From Leifsonia sp. NPDC080035 (lineage in GTDB: Bacteria; Actinomycetota; Actinomycetes; Actinomycetales; Microbacteriaceae): a stretch of DNA of 64,000 nucleotides. Below, piece after piece: positions 25,055 through 32,078 of the stretch. Location of the stretch: NCBI RefSeq assembly GCF_040050925.1, contig NZ_CP157390.1, positions 2,790,001 to 2,854,000 of the forward strand, given 5' to 3'. The notes under the pieces are model-generated. The model saw nothing but the letters and a program-made list of their open reading frames with translations. It made no database searches and was not told the origin of the DNA. The position numbers and the translations under genes are program-made. Every line of letters starts with the position of its first letter. Within the stretch, counting starts at the first letter, position 1.

Positions 25055-26125
25055 TCAGGTGAGGACGTCGCCGAGGTCGTAGGCGACGGGCCGGTCGAGC
25101 TGCTCGTAGGTGCACGAGCGCGGGTCCCGGTCCGGGCGCCAGCGCTCGAACTGCGCCGTGTGGCGGAACCGCATCCCCTCCATCTGGTCGTAGCGCACCT
25201 CGAGCACGCGCTCGGGGCGCAGCCGGATGAACGACACGTCCTTGCTGGCGGAGAACCGGCTGCGGTCGGTCTCGCCCTTCACGGTGGCCCCGGTCTCGTC
25301 GCGCTCGACGAGCGGGTCGAGCTCATCGACGAGCGCGAGGCGCGTGGCGTCGCTGAACGCGGAGACCCCGCCGACGTTGCGCAGGTCACCGTCGTCGCCG
25401 TAAAGACCGACCAGCAGCGAGCCGACGCCGCGGCCGCTGGCGTGGATGCGGTAGCCGAGCACGACGACATCGGCCGTGCGGTGGTGCTTGATCTTCAGCA
25501 TCGTGCGTTTGTTCGGCGCGTACGCGCCGGCGAGCGGCTTGGCGACGACGCCGTCGAGCCCCGCGCCCTCGAACTCGATCAGCCACTGCCTGGCCAGCTC
25601 GTCGTCGGTCGTGGTGCGGGTCAGCTGCACGGGTGCGGGCAGGTCGCCCGCGAACCCCTCGAGCGCCGCCCGGCGCTCGGCGAACGGCTTCTCGAGGTAG
25701 GACTCGTCGCCGATGGCGAGCAGGTCGAACGCGACGAAAGTGGCCGGGGTCTGCTCGGCGAGCAGCTTCACCCGGCTCGCGGCGGGGTGGATGCGCTGGG
25801 AGAGCGCCTCCCAGTCCAGCCGCTGCTTGCCCGGTTCGCCGGTCGGCACCACGATCTCGCCGTCGAGGACGCACGGGCCGGGCAGCACGCGGCGGAACGC
25901 CTCCACCAGCTCCGGGAAGTAGCGGGTGAGCATCTTGGAGCCGCGGCTGCCGATCTCGACGTCGCCGACCGTCCCGTCGCCGGCGTCGGCGGCGTAGACG
26001 ATGGCGCGGAAGCCGTCCCACTTCGGTTCGTAACTGAGGCCGCCTGCGACGCTGTCCTGGTCGGGCACGGCGGGGACGGCCTTGGCGAGCATCGGGGCGA
26101 CGGGGGACTCCGCTGACGGGCGCAT
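25055..26125 (-). CDS. ATP-dependent DNA ligase (LigC-like)
   Basis: This 356-aa ligase has motif I EPKWDGFR with Lys35 as the adenylated residue. It also has motif III FVAFDLLAIG, motif IV in EGAGLDGVVAKPL, motif V LKIKHHRTADVVVLG, and an OB-fold with RPERVLEVRYDQMEGMRFRH. Length and arrangement match the two-domain LigC type (about 350 aa), not the full LigD polyprotein. It seals nicks in DNA using ATP and probably works with the convergent prim-pol protein. The ATG at 26125 opens directly at MRPSAESPVAPMLA, the usual start of this family. Confidence 0.92.
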   Translation of the reverse strand: MRPSAESPVAPMLAKAVPAVPDQDSVAGGLSYEPKWDGFRAIVYAADAGDGTVGDVEIGSRGSKMLTRYFPELVEAFRRVLPGPCVLDGEIVVPTGEPGKQRLDWEALSQRIHPAASRVKLLAEQTPATFVAFDLLAIGDESYLEKPFAERRAALEGFAGDLPAPVQLTRTTTDDELARQWLIEFEGAGLDGVVAKPLAGAYAPNKRTMLKIKHHRTADVVVLGYRIHASGRGVGSLLVGLYGDDGDLRNVGGVSAFSDATRLALVDELDPLVERDETGATVKGETDRSRFSASKDVSFIRLRPERVLEVRYDQMEGMRFRHTAQFERWRPDRDPRSCTYEQLDRPVAYDLGDVLT

Positions 26126-26209
26126 GGTTCGATCATGCCGCGAGCGGAGGGGGAGGGGAAGGGAGACGAGGCTGGACGTCCGCCGCGAGCTCGCTCGGAA
26201 GGATCAGAG

Positions 26210-26231
26210 TTAGGTAAGGCTCGCCTATACT
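26210..26231 (+). promoter_or_regulatory. DtxR/IdeR-type iron box overlapping a -10 element
   Basis: TTAGGTAAGGCTCGCCTAT at 26210-26228 closely matches the consensus TWAGGTWAGSCTWACCTWA. TATACT at 26226-26231 overlaps its right half as a -10 hexamer, and the ATG of the SIP-domain gene follows 10 nt later without a Shine-Dalgarno sequence. Repression by iron-loaded DtxR/IdeR and a leaderless mRNA are the simplest reading. Confidence 0.85.
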
Positions 26232-26241
26232 CGAAAGCGCC

Positions 26242-26688
26242 ATGTACCGTCCCGACCACGCCACGCACACCGCGTCCACCGCGCACCACGACGACCGCGT
26301 GCAGTTCCTCGTCGTCGCCGACGAGACGTCGCTCGCTGAGCTGGAGGCGGAACTCGCGCTGCTCCCGCTGTGCGCCCGCGGCCGCGTGTTCGTCGAGGTG
26401 GAGGACGAGGGTGACGTCGCGCCGATCGCCGCCCCGATCCGGATGACGGTGACCTGGCTTCCGCGCTCCCGCCGGTCCGGCCGCCCCGGCACCGCCGGGC
26501 GCTGCGGGCGCGGGGAGGCGGCGCTGCGTGCCGTGCGCGCCTGGACGACCGAGATGCTGTGCGACGGCCCGGGCCGGACGCGAGCCATCGTGCTCGGCTC
26601 GTGGCCGGTCGTCACCGAGATCCGCGAGCACCTCGCCGAGGTCGTCGGGATGACGCCGGAGTCGATCGTCGAGCCCGCTCGGGGCTGA
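26242..26688 (+). CDS. Stand-alone SIP-domain protein (siderophore-interacting/ferric reductase C-terminal domain)
   Basis: This 148-aa protein resembles only the C-terminal NAD(P)H-binding SIP domain (PF04954) of siderophore-interacting proteins. It has VQFLVVADETSLAELEAELALLP at about residues 20-42, a WLPRSRR segment and a WPVVTEIREHLAEVVGM end. The FAD-binding half is missing. Full-length SIPs release iron from ferric siderophores by reduction, so this protein may be a partner, a degenerate form or a sensor. Its expression is clearly iron-regulated: an iron box lies 14 nt upstream. The ATG at 26242 has no ribosome binding site, fitting a leaderless transcript. It is convergent with an SDR gene. 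Confidence 0.75.
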   Translation: MYRPDHATHTASTAHHDDRVQFLVVADETSLAELEAELALLPLCARGRVFVEVEDEGDVAPIAAPIRMTVTWLPRSRRSGRPGTAGRCGRGEAALRAVRAWTTEMLCDGPGRTRAIVLGSWPVVTEIREHLAEVVGMTPESIVEPARG

Positions 26689-26696
26689 ACCGCAGG

Positions 26697-27554
26697 CTAC
26701 GCGGGCACACCCACCCGTTCAGCAGTGAGGGCCCAGAGGTCGCGCCCGAGCTGCGCGTCGCGGGCCTGCGCGGCCATCGCGCCGTTCGCGCGGAACCGGT
26801 CGAAGTAGGTGCCGCTCGGCGCGCCCACCGGCACCGGCCCTGCGAGATGGAGCAGCGGAGCCGCGCCCTTCTCCGGGCCGACCCCGTACCGTCCTCCGGT
26901 GACGGCGTTTCCGAAGCGGATGAGCGGTGACGTCGCGCCGAAGCTCGTGACCACCGTCCCCGGATGGAACGAGTAGGCGGTCACCCCCGTCCCGGTGAGG
27001 CGTTCGCCCAGCTCGGCGGCGAACAGGATGGTCGCGAGCTTCGCCGTGCCGTATGCCTGCCAGCCGCCCCGCCACGGGCGTCGCTCCCAGTCGAGGTCGT
27101 CCAGCCGCAGCTTGCCGAACCGGTTGGCGAGGCTCGCGGTGGACACGACGCGGACGTCCCTGCCCCGGGCGGCGGTCTCCTCGAGCCGGGGCCGCAGAAG
27201 GTGGGTGAGCAGGAACGGGGCGAGGTGGTTGGTCTGGATGGTGCGCTCGTGACCGTCGGCGGTGAGCTCACGCCGGCTGTAGAGTCCGCCGGCGTTGTTC
27301 GCCAGAACGTCGATGGTCTCGTAACGCTCCAACAGGGCGGCCGCGAGCGCGCGGACGTCGTCCAGGCGCTCGAAGTCGGCGAGGAAGGGTGTCGCCCCAG
27401 CGCGCTCCGCGACCGCGCGGGTGCGCTCCGGGTTGCGGCCGACGACCGCCACCTCGTCCCCGCTCTCGGCCAGTCGCGCGGCCGCCACCGCGCCGATGCC
27501 GGAGCTCGCGCCGGTGACGACGACCGTGCGCCGCCCTGTGCCCGTCTCACTCAC
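26697..27554 (-). CDS. SDR-family oxidoreductase (retinol-dehydrogenase-like)
   Basis: This 285-aa protein is of the extended classical SDR type: the cofactor loop TGASSGIG at about residues 14-21, NNAGGLYSRRE near 92, the Ser in VVSTASLANRFG and the YGTAK catalytic pair, followed by FHPGTVVTSFG. These features match human RDH/WWOX-like SDRs. The GTG at 27554 overlaps the stop of the upstream small gene by 4 nt (GTGA), so it is translationally coupled to the HEVVH protein and the FAD oxidoreductase. The substrate is unknown, but an operon with a reductase suggests a redox or lipid-carbonyl role. Confidence 0.85.
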   Translation of the reverse strand: MSETGTGRRTVVVTGASSGIGAVAAARLAESGDEVAVVGRNPERTRAVAERAGATPFLADFERLDDVRALAAALLERYETIDVLANNAGGLYSRRELTADGHERTIQTNHLAPFLLTHLLRPRLEETAARGRDVRVVSTASLANRFGKLRLDDLDWERRPWRGGWQAYGTAKLATILFAAELGERLTGTGVTAYSFHPGTVVTSFGATSPLIRFGNAVTGGRYGVGPEKGAAPLLHLAGPVPVGAPSGTYFDRFRANGAMAAQARDAQLGRDLWALTAERVGVPA

Positions 27555-27916
27555 AGGTAGCCGCCCTTCTCGAGTCCCGCCTCGATCTCGAACCGGTTGC
27601 GCAGCGGGTCGCGACCGGACAGCAGGTAGAGGAACGGCAGCAGCATCCCGTAGCGCTGCCAATGCCGCTTGTGCACCACCTCGTGCTCCAGCACGGCGTC
27701 CGACACGTTCCGGTCGGTGAGGTAGCACGCTCCGACGCACGACCCGCCGCGTCCGAAGGTGCGCTTGGGCATCCCACGGAACACGAACAGGCCATCGCGA
27801 CGCTCCACCCGACCGGTGCTCCACACGAAGCCCCAGACCAGGCCGACGATGGTCGCGTAGAGGTATCCGAGCCGGCTGAGCGGGGAGTCGACGAAGACCC
27901 CGGTGAGCAGACGCAC
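27551..27916 (-). CDS. Small HEVVH-motif protein, minimal gluzincin-like
   Basis: This 121-aa protein has one N-terminal hydrophobic segment (about residues 16-32) and a HEVVH motif at residues 78-82. A C-terminal NRFEIEAGLEKGGY stretch, with Glu110 and Glu112, could supply the third zinc ligand, as in M48/M56-like gluzincins. Relatives in actinobacteria are often labelled Fe-S oxidoreductase, a name the sequence does not support: only two cysteines (60 and 64) are present. GTG at 27916 is chosen because GGAGGA lies 6 nt upstream. It is coupled to the SDR downstream. Peptidase activity is an inference from the motif. Confidence 0.75.
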   Translation of the reverse strand: MRLLTGVFVDSPLSRLGYLYATIVGLVWGFVWSTGRVERRDGLFVFRGMPKRTFGRGGSCVGACYLTDRNVSDAVLEHEVVHKRHWQRYGMLLPFLYLLSGRDPLRNRFEIEAGLEKGGYL

Positions 27917-27918
27917 CG

Positions 27919-29370
27919 TCACTCCTCCGGGCGTCCGTACGCCTCGAGCAGGCGCAGCCAGACCTCGCTGATGGTGGGGTAGGAGGGAACCGCGTGCCAG
28001 AGCCGGTTCAGCGGAACCTCGCCGACGACGGCGATGGTCGCCGAGTGCAGCAGCTCCCCGACGTCCTGGCCGACGAACGTGGCGCCGATGACGACGCCGC
28101 GGTCCTCGTCGACGACCATCCTGGCGTGGCCCTCGTAGTCGTCGGCGACCACGTAGGCTCCGGCGACGCTGCCGATCGGGTAGTCGACGACGCGGATGCG
28201 GTGACCGGCCTTCTCCGCGGCCGCCGCCGTGAGCCCGACGGACGCGACCTCGGGGTCGGTGAAGGTGACCTGCGGAACCGCGCGGTGGTCGGCCGTCGCC
28301 ACGAACGCGCCCCACGGCGCGAGCGAGACGTCGCGCCCCTTCGCGCGGGCGGCGATCGCGTCACCGGCCGCGCGCGCCTGGTACTTGCCCTGGTGGGTGA
28401 GCAGCGCGCGGTGGTTCACGTCGCCGACGCCGTAGAGCCAGCCGCCGTCGACGGGCTCCCCGTCGGCGCCGAGCACGCGCATGCTGTCGTCGACCTGCAG
28501 CCAGGCGCCCTCTTCGAGGCCGAAGGCGTCGAGGCCGATGCCGGCCGTGCGCGGCACCCGGCCGGTCGCGACCAGCAGCTCGTCCGTCTCCACCGTCGTG
28601 CCGTCGGAGAGGGTCGTGCGGTAACGCCCGCCGTCGACCCGCTCGACCGCGATCGTCGACACGTCGAGGTGCAGTGTCGCGCCGAGCTCCCGCAGCGACG
28701 CCGCCACCATCTCGCCGGCGAACGGCTCGTCGGAGCCGAGGAGGCCGCTGCGGGCGATGAGGTGCACCTCTGTGCCGAACCCGGCGTAGGCCGTCGCCAT
28801 CTCGGTGCCGACCGTGCCGCCGCCCAGCACGGCCAGGGACACGGGGACCCGCTTCGCGCTTGTCGCGTCGCGGCTCGTCCACGGCTCGCTCTCGCGCAGC
28901 CCCGGGATGTCCGGCAGCAGCGACGCGGAACCGGTGCTGACCGCGACGGCGTGCTTCGCCGTGAGCACGGTGACCGTGCCGTCCTCGGCGGTGACGGTGA
29001 CCTCGCGCGGCGCGGTGATGACGCCGAATCCGCGGACGAGGTCGATGCCGGCCCCCTCCAGCCACTTCACCTGGCCGTCGTCCTTCCAGTCGCTCGTCAT
29101 GTAGTCGCGGCGCCGGAGCACCGCCTCCACGTCGAGGGGACCGGTGACCGCCTCGCGGGCACCGCCCACGCGCTCGGCCGCACGCAGGACGGCGGCGGAG
29201 CGCAGCAGTGCCTTGGACGGCATGCACGCCCAGTACGAGCACTCTCCGCCGACCAGCTCCGATTCGACGATCACGGTGCGCAGGCCCCCCTGCGCCGCAC
29301 GATCGGCCACGTTCTCGCCCACGGCGCCGGCGCCGATCACGATGACGTCGTACTCGGTGGATGTGGTCAT
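27919..29370 (-). CDS. FAD-dependent pyridine nucleotide-disulfide oxidoreductase
   Basis: This 483-aa flavoprotein has an N-terminal FAD loop IGAGAVGENVA, the redox pair Cys44/Cys49 in GGECSYWACMPSK, the NAD(P) loop LGGGTVGTEMA near 188, GVGDVN and a dimerisation domain. The C-terminal active site reads SYPTISEVW, whereas lipoamide dehydrogenase has HPTLSE, so the catalytic His is replaced by Tyr. That argues against a dihydrolipoamide role and fits reductases of the mercuric-reductase/SthA-like branch with unknown substrate. The ATG at 29370 follows AGGAGGAAG. It leads a three-gene operon with the HEVVH protein and an SDR. Confidence 0.9.
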   Translation of the reverse strand: MTTSTEYDVIVIGAGAVGENVADRAAQGGLRTVIVESELVGGECSYWACMPSKALLRSAAVLRAAERVGGAREAVTGPLDVEAVLRRRDYMTSDWKDDGQVKWLEGAGIDLVRGFGVITAPREVTVTAEDGTVTVLTAKHAVAVSTGSASLLPDIPGLRESEPWTSRDATSAKRVPVSLAVLGGGTVGTEMATAYAGFGTEVHLIARSGLLGSDEPFAGEMVAASLRELGATLHLDVSTIAVERVDGGRYRTTLSDGTTVETDELLVATGRVPRTAGIGLDAFGLEEGAWLQVDDSMRVLGADGEPVDGGWLYGVGDVNHRALLTHQGKYQARAAGDAIAARAKGRDVSLAPWGAFVATADHRAVPQVTFTDPEVASVGLTAAAAEKAGHRIRVVDYPIGSVAGAYVVADDYEGHARMVVDEDRGVVIGATFVGQDVGELLHSATIAVVGEVPLNRLWHAVPSYPTISEVWLRLLEAYGRPEE

Positions 29371-29461
29371 GCTTCCTCCTGGTGGTGCTTCGGGCTCGAT
29401 GGTTCGGTGCAGTGCGGACGGTCGAGGGATGCCGCGACGATCGCGGTGAGGCGGCGCGCGG

Positions 29462-30247
29462 TCACCGGCCGACGAACTCTGCCGGTGTCCTCGTGAGGAA
29501 CGCCTCCATGCCGATGCGGGCGTCCTCGCTTGACACCAACCGCACCAGGGCCGGCTGCAATTCCGCCTCAGCCGCCGCGTCACCGTCGCGGACCGCGCGT
29601 TTGGCGTTCGCGAGCGCCGCCTGCACGGCCAGCGGCGCCTGTGCCGCGATGCGCTCGGCGATCGCGAGGGCCGCGTCGAATTGGGCGCCGTCGTCCACGA
29701 CCTCCTGCACCAGCCCCAGCCGATGGGCCTCCGCTGCGTCGAAGAGGTCGCCCGTGAGGATGTACCGCATGGCGTTGCCCCAGCCGACCGCGCGCGGGAA
29801 CCGCAGCGTCGCACCGCCGAACGGCAGGATGCCGCGCGTCACCTCGATCTGACCGAAGGTCGTCGACCGTGCGGCCACCGCGATGTCCGCCGCGAGCATG
29901 AGCTCGATGCCGAGGGTGAGGCAGGTGCCCTGCACGGCCACGACGACCGGCTTGCTGAGGCTCGTGCCAGAGACCTGCCACGGGTCGATGCCGCCCTCGC
30001 CGACGAAGGACAGCCCGTCGGCGCCGATGCGCGGCCCGAGGTCGGCGAGGTCGAGGCCCGCCGTGAAGTGGTCACCGACGGCGTACACCAGCCCGACGCG
30101 CAGCTCGGGGTCGTGCTCCAGGCGTCCGTACGCATCCGCCAGCGCGCTCAGCAGTTCGAAGTCCGCGGCGTTGCGCTTTTCGGGCCGGTTGAAGCCGATC
30201 AGCAGGACGTGGCCTCGCTGCTCGGTGACGATCTTGGGTTCGCTCAT
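29462..30247 (-). CDS. Enoyl-CoA hydratase/isomerase (crotonase)-family protein
   Basis: This 261-aa crotonase-fold protein has the oxyanion-hole segments NRPEKRNAA...GDHFTAGLDLADL and VQGTCLTLGIELMLAADI, then TTFGQIEVTRGILPFGGATLRFPRAVG. The glutamate corresponding to hydratase Glu144 is retained in GQIEV, but the Glu164 position appears to be Arg (NAMRYILTGD), so simple hydration is doubtful. It is more likely a crotonase doing another CoA-ester reaction. ATG at 30247 is used; a GTG nine bases earlier is possible. It lies upstream of the FAD oxidoreductase with a 91-nt gap and is possibly independent. Confidence 0.82.
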   Translation of the reverse strand: MSEPKIVTEQRGHVLLIGFNRPEKRNAADFELLSALADAYGRLEHDPELRVGLVYAVGDHFTAGLDLADLGPRIGADGLSFVGEGGIDPWQVSGTSLSKPVVVAVQGTCLTLGIELMLAADIAVAARSTTFGQIEVTRGILPFGGATLRFPRAVGWGNAMRYILTGDLFDAAEAHRLGLVQEVVDDGAQFDAALAIAERIAAQAPLAVQAALANAKRAVRDGDAAAEAELQPALVRLVSSEDARIGMEAFLTRTPAEFVGR

Positions 30248-30268
30248 GCGCTTCACGCTACCGCCGGG

Positions 30269-31192
30269 TCAGCCGGCGGTCTCGGGCGGCGCGTCATCGG
30301 TGGAGAGATGACGCGGTGGCCGGGCTGTGGAGGAACCTCCCGGCGGCCGCAGCGGGCCGGTGAGAGCACCGAGGATGCGCAGGATCACGGGCAGGTCGCG
30401 TCCGGCGGCATCGGGGGATTCCGGCGCGAACTCCGTGACGGCGGCGCCGGCGAGCTCGAACCGTCCGCGCAGCGCCCGGATCGCCTCCGTCAGCTGCTCC
30501 GGCGCGATCCCGAACGGCTCCGGATAACCGATTCCCTCGATGGCGGCGGGGTCGAGCACGTCGAGGTCGATGTGCAGGTAGACCGCCGTCGCCCCGGTCG
30601 CCTCGACCGCACGGATGAGCGCATCCGGATCATCCAGTTCGCCCGGAGCGATCACGCGCACGCTCTCCGCCTCCACATACGCGCTCTCGCCGTCGTCGAG
30701 GGCGCGGGTGCCGGCGAGGATCAGCCGGGACGGGTCGAGCCGGGAGGCGCCGGTCGCCGCCAGACCGTCCGGGGCGTCGCCGAGGAGCGCGCGCACCACC
30801 ATCCCGTGGAAGGCGCCGGACGGCGACCCTTCGACGTCGTTCAGATCGGCGTGGGCGTCGAACCAGACCAGCGCGACCGAGCCCTCGGGATGCGTCGCGA
30901 GGACGTGCTGGACGCTCGCCAGATCCGCCGCGCAGTCGCCGCCGATCGTCACGACCGGCGCCTCGAGCACAGCCAGCTCGGCGGCGGCGAGCTCCCGGAC
31001 GGCGTTCAGCGACGAGAACCGGTGCACACCCGTGCCGAGGGACTCACCGGCGGATGCGGGCACCGGCACCACGTGCGTCGCACCGGCCGGCAGATCGCCC
31101 TGGATCGCCTCCGCCCCGTCGATCAGGCGCATCGCCCGGGACGACCCGGAGCCCTGCCACTGCGGGATGACGAGGAACGACGCTCCGCTCAT
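30269..31192 (-). CDS. Arginase/agmatinase-fold protein with a Cys at the first metal-ligand position
   Basis: This 307-aa member of the ureohydrolase fold has WFDAHADLN and YLHIDLDVLDP, which supply most of the dimanganese ligands. The usual GGDHS motif reads GGDCAAD, so a Cys (residue 87) replaces the first His ligand. Such proteins may be arginase-like amidinohydrolases with altered metal affinity or non-canonical substrates. The C-terminus carries a Pro/Ser-rich tail. The ATG at 31192 is preceded by AAGGAG. It follows the pspA gene by 45 nt on the same strand. Confidence 0.8.
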   Translation of the reverse strand: MSGASFLVIPQWQGSGSSRAMRLIDGAEAIQGDLPAGATHVVPVPASAGESLGTGVHRFSSLNAVRELAAAELAVLEAPVVTIGGDCAADLASVQHVLATHPEGSVALVWFDAHADLNDVEGSPSGAFHGMVVRALLGDAPDGLAATGASRLDPSRLILAGTRALDDGESAYVEAESVRVIAPGELDDPDALIRAVEATGATAVYLHIDLDVLDPAAIEGIGYPEPFGIAPEQLTEAIRALRGRFELAGAAVTEFAPESPDAAGRDLPVILRILGALTGPLRPPGGSSTARPPRHLSTDDAPPETAG

Positions 31193-31237
31193 CCGTTCTC
31201 CTTCCACGTCATCGACGGCCCCATCGAGGTCATCGCG

Positions 31238-32008
31238 TCACTGTCCCGGCGTGTACGGCTCGGACGCGTCGCTGCCGGACGTGACCGCCTGCGGGGTGCC
31301 GCCGGACTTGAGGGCGGCGAGCCTCGCCTCCACCTCGGTCATCTCGCCGAGGTCGTCGAGCTGGTTGAACTGGGCGTCGAGGCTGGATGCGGCGAGCTCC
31401 TGCGCACCGCGGACCCGGGCCTCCTCGCGCCGGATCTTCTCCTCGAAACGCGAGACCTCGCTGGTCGGGTCGAGGATGTCGATGCTCTTCACCGCGTCCA
31501 TCACCTGCGCTTGCGCCTGCGCGCTCTTGGCGCGCGCGATGAGCTCGGCGCGCTTGGACTTCAGCTGCTCCAGCTTCTCCTTCATGCCGTTCAGGCCGGC
31601 CTTCAGCTTCTCCACCACCTCGGTCTGCGACGCGATCTGCGGCTCGGCGGCCTTCGCCTCGTTCTCGGACGAGATCTGGCGTTGCAGCGCCACCTTGGCG
31701 AGGTTGTCGAACTTGTCGGCGTCCGCGGTGTTGCCCGCCGCGCGGTAGCCGTCCGCCTGTTTGCTCGCGGCCAGGGCCTTCGAGCCCCACTCGGCGGCCG
31801 CCTCCACGTCCTCCTTGTGGTCGTCCTCGAGCAGGCGCAGGTTGCCGATGGTCTCGGCGATCGCGCTCTCGGCGTCGGCGATGCTGTTGGTGAAGTCGCG
31901 GACCATCTGGTCCAGCATCTTCTCCGGGTCCTCGGCCTGGTCGAGGAGCGCGTTGATGTTCGCCTTCAGCAGCTGGGAGATCCGGCCGAAGATGGACTGC
32001 TTTGCCAT
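31238..32008 (-). CDS. pspA: PspA/IM30-family membrane stress protein
   Basis: This 256-aa coiled-coil protein begins MAKQSIFGRISQLLKANINALLDQAEDPEKMLDQMVRDF. This amphipathic N-terminus and first helix define the ESCRT-III-like PspA/Vipp1 family. Long helices follow (about residues 30-215), and a short unstructured tail ends PYTPGQ. It is cytosolic and membrane-associated, binding stressed membranes as ring or rod assemblies. The ATG at 32008 follows GGAAAG. The TPM-domain gene lies 70 nt upstream with a hairpin between, a recurrent pairing. No pspBC or sigma-54 activator is present, as expected for actinobacteria. Confidence 0.9.
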   Translation of the reverse strand: MAKQSIFGRISQLLKANINALLDQAEDPEKMLDQMVRDFTNSIADAESAIAETIGNLRLLEDDHKEDVEAAAEWGSKALAASKQADGYRAAGNTADADKFDNLAKVALQRQISSENEAKAAEPQIASQTEVVEKLKAGLNGMKEKLEQLKSKRAELIARAKSAQAQAQVMDAVKSIDILDPTSEVSRFEEKIRREEARVRGAQELAASSLDAQFNQLDDLGEMTEVEARLAALKSGGTPQAVTSGSDASEPYTPGQ

Positions 32009-32055
32009 GGTGCTCTTCCTTTCGTCGCCGCCCCCGATCGGGCGATCCTCTGGTG

Positions 32056-32075
32056 CGGCCGGGCGGACCCGGCCG
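32056..32075 (-). terminator. GC hairpin between the TPM-domain gene and pspA
   Basis: CGGCCGGG (32056-32063) and CCCGGCCG (32068-32075) form an exact 8-bp stem with a 4-nt loop, directly after the TPM gene's stop on the minus strand. There is no T-tract after it, so it may act as an attenuator or processing stem and not as a full terminator. Confidence 0.4.
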
Positions 32076-32078
32076 GGA

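Noticed and set aside
24026..26125. Classical NHEJ locus
   Set aside because: No Ku gene in the window and the polymerase and ligase are separate, convergent genes, which fits the PolC/LigC pair better than LigD-Ku.
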